Origin: Candidatus Woesearchaeota archaeon
Lineage (GTDB): Archaea > Nanoarchaeota > Nanoarchaeia > Woesearchaeales > JAGVZT01
Direction of reading: 5' to 3'
Assembly: GCA_017608295.1 (NCBI GenBank)
Contig: JAFCGF010000048.1
Location: 1-16,879, forward strand
Length of the DNA stretch: 16,879 nucleotides
The translations under genes were made by a program, and so were the position numbers. The notes below the pieces were generated by a model that did no database searches, was not told the DNA's origin, and was given only the letters and a program-made list of their open reading frames with translations. How positions within the stretch are numbered: the first letter of the stretch is position 1; every line of letters starts with the position of its first letter. This document shows positions 14,465 through 16,879 of this stretch, in pieces.

Positions 14465-14504
14465 CCTAAACTTTAGGTTAATTTAGGGGACAAATGGATG
14501 ACAA
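14465..14504. promoter_or_regulatory. Palindrome and repeat-tail motif upstream of integrase
   Basis: CCTAAA-C-TTTAGG (14465-14477) lies two bases from the integrase ATG. TTAGGTTA (14473-14480) is followed 16 bp later (start to start) by GACAAATGGATGACAA (14489-14504), the same order and nearly the same spacing as in repeat copy 2 (2839 and 2856). It could be the integrase operator, an arm-type binding site or an attachment-site end. Confidence 0.5.
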
Positions 14505-14517
14505 GCAAGGAATAAGG

Positions 14518-14540
14518 GGCTAAACCTTAGTAGGTTAGCC
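14518..14540. repeat. Short inverted repeat upstream of integrase
   Basis: GGCTAA (14518-14523) and TTAGCC (14535-14540) form perfect 6-bp arms around 11 bp that contain AACCTTAG. TAGGTTA recurs from the 14474 region at 14531-14537. It could be an additional recombinase or regulator site; evidence is limited to the symmetry. Confidence 0.4.
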
Positions 14541-14594
14541 TAGTTTCTATTGAATGTAAATAAAAGAGGTTATTTGGAGATGGGAACTTATAAA

Positions 14595-14918
14595 TTATTG
14601 ATTACAAGAATAATGCTCAATAATAAATAAAACCAATCCAGTAATCATCATTAAAGCACCGATCAAGATTAAACCAATTCCAATTCTTTTTTTCCTTTTT
14701 ATCTTTTTATTATAATCATGTCCAAATAGGTCATTGAATATGGTTGATGGACTAATGCTATGGTCTTTACTTAATTGGGGGCCAACTCTATCTGCCAAGG
14801 AATCTGGCTTTAAGGGCAGTTTCTTCTCGTCAGCATTAATAATAATTAGTACCCCAAACACATCAAATAAAACACCAACTACTTGAAGCACTATTGCAAT
14901 TATAATTATGTCTTTCAT
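14595..14918 (-). CDS. Two-TM hypothetical protein, 107 aa
   Basis: Not recognised. A hydrophobic segment at residues 3-27 (DIIIIAIVLQVVGVLFDVFG...) and a second at ~79-102 (IGIGLILIGALMMITGLVLF) flank a polar loop with KKLPLKPDSLADRVGPQLS. A very basic patch, KKIKRKKR, lies just before TM2, so by the positive-inside rule the loop should be cytoplasmic. It is probably a small inner-membrane hairpin protein. It is the cargo gene nearest to the integrase, in the same orientation, but separated by the possible attachment region, so it may belong to an adjoining element. Confidence 0.65.
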   Translation of the reverse strand: MKDIIIIAIVLQVVGVLFDVFGVLIIINADEKKLPLKPDSLADRVGPQLSKDHSISPSTIFNDLFGHDYNKKIKRKKRIGIGLILIGALMMITGLVLFIIEHYSCNQ

Positions 14919-15041
14919 AATTTAAAGGTTTTGTTGTCCGTCTTGCATAATAAACAATCACAAAGGTATAACGAAGAATGTAGACTGGTAATTAATTATT
15001 GTCAATGTTATTAAGGCAATTTTAGGATTCCATCCTTTCTT

Positions 15042-15326
15042 TCAAGTAATAAAATTAAATGCTAAACCTGGTTCAATACTTGCTCCCTTAATGTCTACGT
15101 CTACATGATTCAATTGTCCTATTGGGTATTCCCATACATGATATTCAAAACTTATTTCGTTGTTACATTCACATGTAAGATCTAGAGCAAATACATAATG
15201 GTTCTCAGTGCCCATTTCTCTTTCGTGACTTTCAACTAATTCAAATTCAGCCTCAGTACCTTTGTAGCTGAATCGCTCAGGACAATTTGAGCAAGTTATT
15301 GAAAATGTTCCTGTTGCAATACTCAT
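15042..15326 (-). CDS. Cysteine-containing hypothetical protein
   Basis: Not recognised. The chosen start gives MSIATGTFSITCSNCPERFS. A frame extension to 15359 adds only MIHYINLNLIS, typical of translated AT-rich leader, so the inner Met is preferred; neither start has a Shine-Dalgarno sequence. C-x-x-C near the N-terminus and a later C-E-C (LTCECNNEISFEY) could bind one zinc ion. The rest is beta-rich (EYHVWEYPIGQLNHVDVDIK). It is soluble, with no signal peptide. It lies 54 bp after the HEPN-like gene in the same direction and may be co-transcribed with it, which would fit an accessory role in a toxin/defence-like pair, but this rests on position alone. Confidence 0.6.
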   Translation of the reverse strand: MSIATGTFSITCSNCPERFSYKGTEAEFELVESHEREMGTENHYVFALDLTCECNNEISFEYHVWEYPIGQLNHVDVDIKGASIEPGLAFNFIT

Positions 15327-15380
15327 ACTTATTAAATTTAAGTTTATATAATGAATCAATAAACTATTTTGTATTAAAAC

Positions 15381-15863
15381 CTATATTAGGTTAAGAAATG
15401 AAACTAAAATATTAATTGCATTAATTAAATTCTCTTTTTGATTATTGATAGTTTCAATGTATTTATTTCCATGAAATAGATTGTTCCTCAATCTGTATAC
15501 GATAATGATACAGGTAAGAATTTTATGTGATTCATTGGAATTCGGATCTAGCAGTGTTTCTTGAACAAATTGAGGTCTGTCATTTTCTCTTAAATTTAAA
15601 CTATTGAAACGCTCATTAGTTTGCCCATTTGTAACATATCTGTTGAAGAAATATTCGTAATTCTCTCGAAAATTTTCATATTGAATGTTATTCTCATTTA
15701 TTAGTCGTCTAACAATTTCAATACGAAAACTCCTGTCACAAACTTCCCTTTCAAAAATGTTCCATAGCAATGTAAAATCTCTTACTGGAGAAATGTCCTC
15801 ATCAGTATGATTTGTCCCATATCTCGAGTTTATCCATTGAATCAAATCAATAGTAGTCGTCAT
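15381..15863 (-). CDS. HEPN-like domain protein, 160 aa
   Basis: A mostly helical small protein whose C-terminal third contains IVYRLRNNLFHGNKYIE (~125-141). RNNLFH is the R-x4-H motif of HEPN domains, and the form RNNLFHG-K is typical of Apea-like members. HEPN proteins with this motif are often metal-independent RNases that act as toxins or in antiviral defence; others are non-catalytic, so activity is inferred. The N-terminal part (IQWINSRYGTNHTDED, FTLLWNIFEREVCDRSFR) is helical and aromatic with no other known domain. No minimal nucleotidyltransferase partner gene is adjacent, so it does not look like a HEPN/MNT pair. The neighbours are unknown cargo genes on the same strand. Confidence 0.65.
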   Translation of the reverse strand: MTTTIDLIQWINSRYGTNHTDEDISPVRDFTLLWNIFEREVCDRSFRIEIVRRLINENNIQYENFRENYEYFFNRYVTNGQTNERFNSLNLRENDRPQFVQETLLDPNSNESHKILTCIIIVYRLRNNLFHGNKYIETINNQKENLINAINILVSFLNLI

Positions 15864-15969
15864 ATTTATTCGTTTTTACATCCAATGCTTGGAAAATTTT
15901 CTGATACTACTAAGGTACAAAATTACATGGATATGATCTAAAGAAATGCATTCAAATCACATAAAGCAT

Positions 15970-16476
15970 TTACTTAGTAAATAGTTCATAACCTGAGTAT
16001 TGCAGTTCAATTATTGACAGACCAATCCATTTCCCTGCAAGCCTTGTGTTAAGGAATAATGACGAATTTTGATCTATCATGTAATAATTTTCTTTATTTA
16101 TATTAAGCCATTGTTCACAATTTGTCTTCTCTCTAACATATTTCATAATGTGCTTTCTATAAATTGAGTTGAATTCAAACTTAGAAAAGAAAGAACTAAT
16201 TTCTATTAAGGTATTAAAATTTACTAATCCAGAATCCTTGTGATATCCAGTGTCTATAGTGGCTAAGACTTTAATCTTTGGCATTAAATAATATCTTATC
16301 TCATAGAAATCTTCTGGTACTTCCTTGGTATTTCCTATTATTTCATCCTTTACTTCAATAGTTCTGTAAGGTATAAGTCTATTAAAATCGTCTGGTTCTT
16401 TAATATTTCTAAAATTCTCATAGACAATTGAGAATAGGTCTAATGATAATCTTAATGTTGATGGATTTTTCATCAT
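15970..16476 (-). CDS. Hypothetical cargo protein, about 168 aa
   Basis: Not recognised. The frame is open to 16515, but the first residues (MRLFCTLLVLKQI) look like leader sequence, so the double Met of MMKNPSTLRLSLDLFSIVYE is preferred as start. The protein is soluble and mixed helix/strand. It includes NRLIPYRTIEVKDEIIG, EDFYEIRYYLMPKIKVLATID and FEFNSIYRKHIMKYVRE, and ends with LAGKWIGLSIIELQYSGYEL. No signal peptide, membrane segment or catalytic motif was seen. It is upstream of the HEPN-like gene by ~107 bp, on the same strand. It is bounded on its 5' side by a broken integrase, which marks the outer limit of the cargo block. Confidence 0.6.
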   Translation of the reverse strand: MMKNPSTLRLSLDLFSIVYENFRNIKEPDDFNRLIPYRTIEVKDEIIGNTKEVPEDFYEIRYYLMPKIKVLATIDTGYHKDSGLVNFNTLIEISSFFSKFEFNSIYRKHIMKYVREKTNCEQWLNINKENYYMIDQNSSLFLNTRLAGKWIGLSIIELQYSGYELFTK

Positions 16477-16558
16477 TATCTGTTTTAGAACCAACAAGGT
16501 ACAAAAAAGCCTCAACCTAATAATTAGTGCCTGATTATATAATCTATTGAATAGACTA

Positions 16559-16681
16559 TTATTGAATTACTTTTTCATTAACACTATCAATTTCCTCACT
16601 CCCAAAACTATCCAAATATGTTCTTGTAACTAGTATATCTTGATGGCCAAGAGCATCGCTAATAATTCCAACATCAATCCG
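16559..16681 (-). pseudogene. C-terminal remnant of a tyrosine recombinase
   Basis: The minus-strand frame ending in TAA at 16559-16561 translates as RIDVGIISDALGHQDILVTR followed by TYLDSFGSEEIDSVNEKVIQ. This is the last box of a tyrosine recombinase (LGH histidine, then the TYL catalytic tyrosine) with the Bacteroidota-style ID-x-x-N-E tail. The catalytic Arg, Lys and HxxR boxes are missing. Upstream of about 16681 the frame continues but no longer resembles an integrase, so the gene was cut there. It is only distantly similar to the intact integrase at 13374-14462 (LGHCDIKTTQVYAKV), so it comes from a different element. Confidence 0.8.
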
Positions 16682-16760
16682 GGACCAAATAGTTGACAAA
16701 AAAATCCGCAATCGCAGTCACAAGCTTACTTTTCAACTTATAAACTACTCACTAATTTTG

Positions 16761-16787
16761 TGTCCCATTTGCGGGAAAAATGTCACA
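16761..16787. repeat. Palindrome P of the dispersed repeat, half-diverged
   Basis: The left arm TGTCCCATTT differs from the perfect arm at two places, while the centre GCGGGAA and right arm AAATGTCACA are identical to the perfect copies. A loosely tail-like ACAAATTTTGTGTTAGG follows at ~16809. It lies ~80 bp from the end of the truncated integrase. Nothing else is recognised to the window end. Confidence 0.7.
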
Positions 16788-16879
16788 TCAGAACTATCAG
16801 AATTCTAAACAAATTTTGTGTTAGGATTAACAGATCTATGTTGAAATTGCCAATTTAGATTCTAATTTAACGAGTCTAC

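Overview
The window looks like accessory DNA from a member of the Bacteroidota. The reasons are the low GC, genes with almost no Shine-Dalgarno sequences, promoters of the TTTG / TAnnTTTG type, an orphan FtsX-family ABC permease, a tyrosine recombinase of the kind common in that phylum, and three-membrane-segment TolB-like/TPR proteins. No rRNA or tRNA gene was recognised.

Left part (1-7605). Four separate genes, all on the minus strand, are separated by copies of one dispersed non-coding repeat. The genes are the truncated start of a TolB-like/TPR membrane protein, an intact tandem paralogue of it, an 803-aa FtsX/MacB-like permease and a DUF1638 protein. A complete repeat copy has an A-rich left motif (L), a palindrome with 10-bp arms and a 7-bp centre (P), and a GACAAA...TGACA tail (T). 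Two copies also carry a ~175-bp block (R) just before P. The repeats lie 3' of the genes, so the stretch resembles a row of single-gene units each followed by a repeat.

Middle part (about 7605-14505). This looks like an integrative, possibly satellite-like element. A minus-strand operon runs from a complete tyrosine integrase through an accessory protein and a small basic protein to a filamentous-phage-type (gene II/X family) replication initiator and a small acidic protein. On its left are a restriction-controller-like (C protein) regulator with a textbook C-box, a divergent 59-aa membrane peptide, a 123-aa membrane-anchored protein, a GIY-YIG protein and a DUF3800 protein. Two 161-bp elements (A and B) flank the regulator cassette. 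Each carries one inverted and two direct copies of a 12-14 bp motif, with exactly the same spacing (63 and 84 bp). A short transcript with a consensus promoter and a strong terminator lies at the left edge.

Right part (14505-16879). Four small minus-strand cargo genes are found here: a two-TM protein, a Cys-containing protein, a HEPN-like protein with an RNNLFH motif and an unknown. They end at a beheaded tyrosine-recombinase C-terminus and another copy of the palindrome P. The sequence upstream of the intact integrase shares the tail of the dispersed repeat. This links the repeats to the recombinase elements and suggests they are attachment sites or scars.
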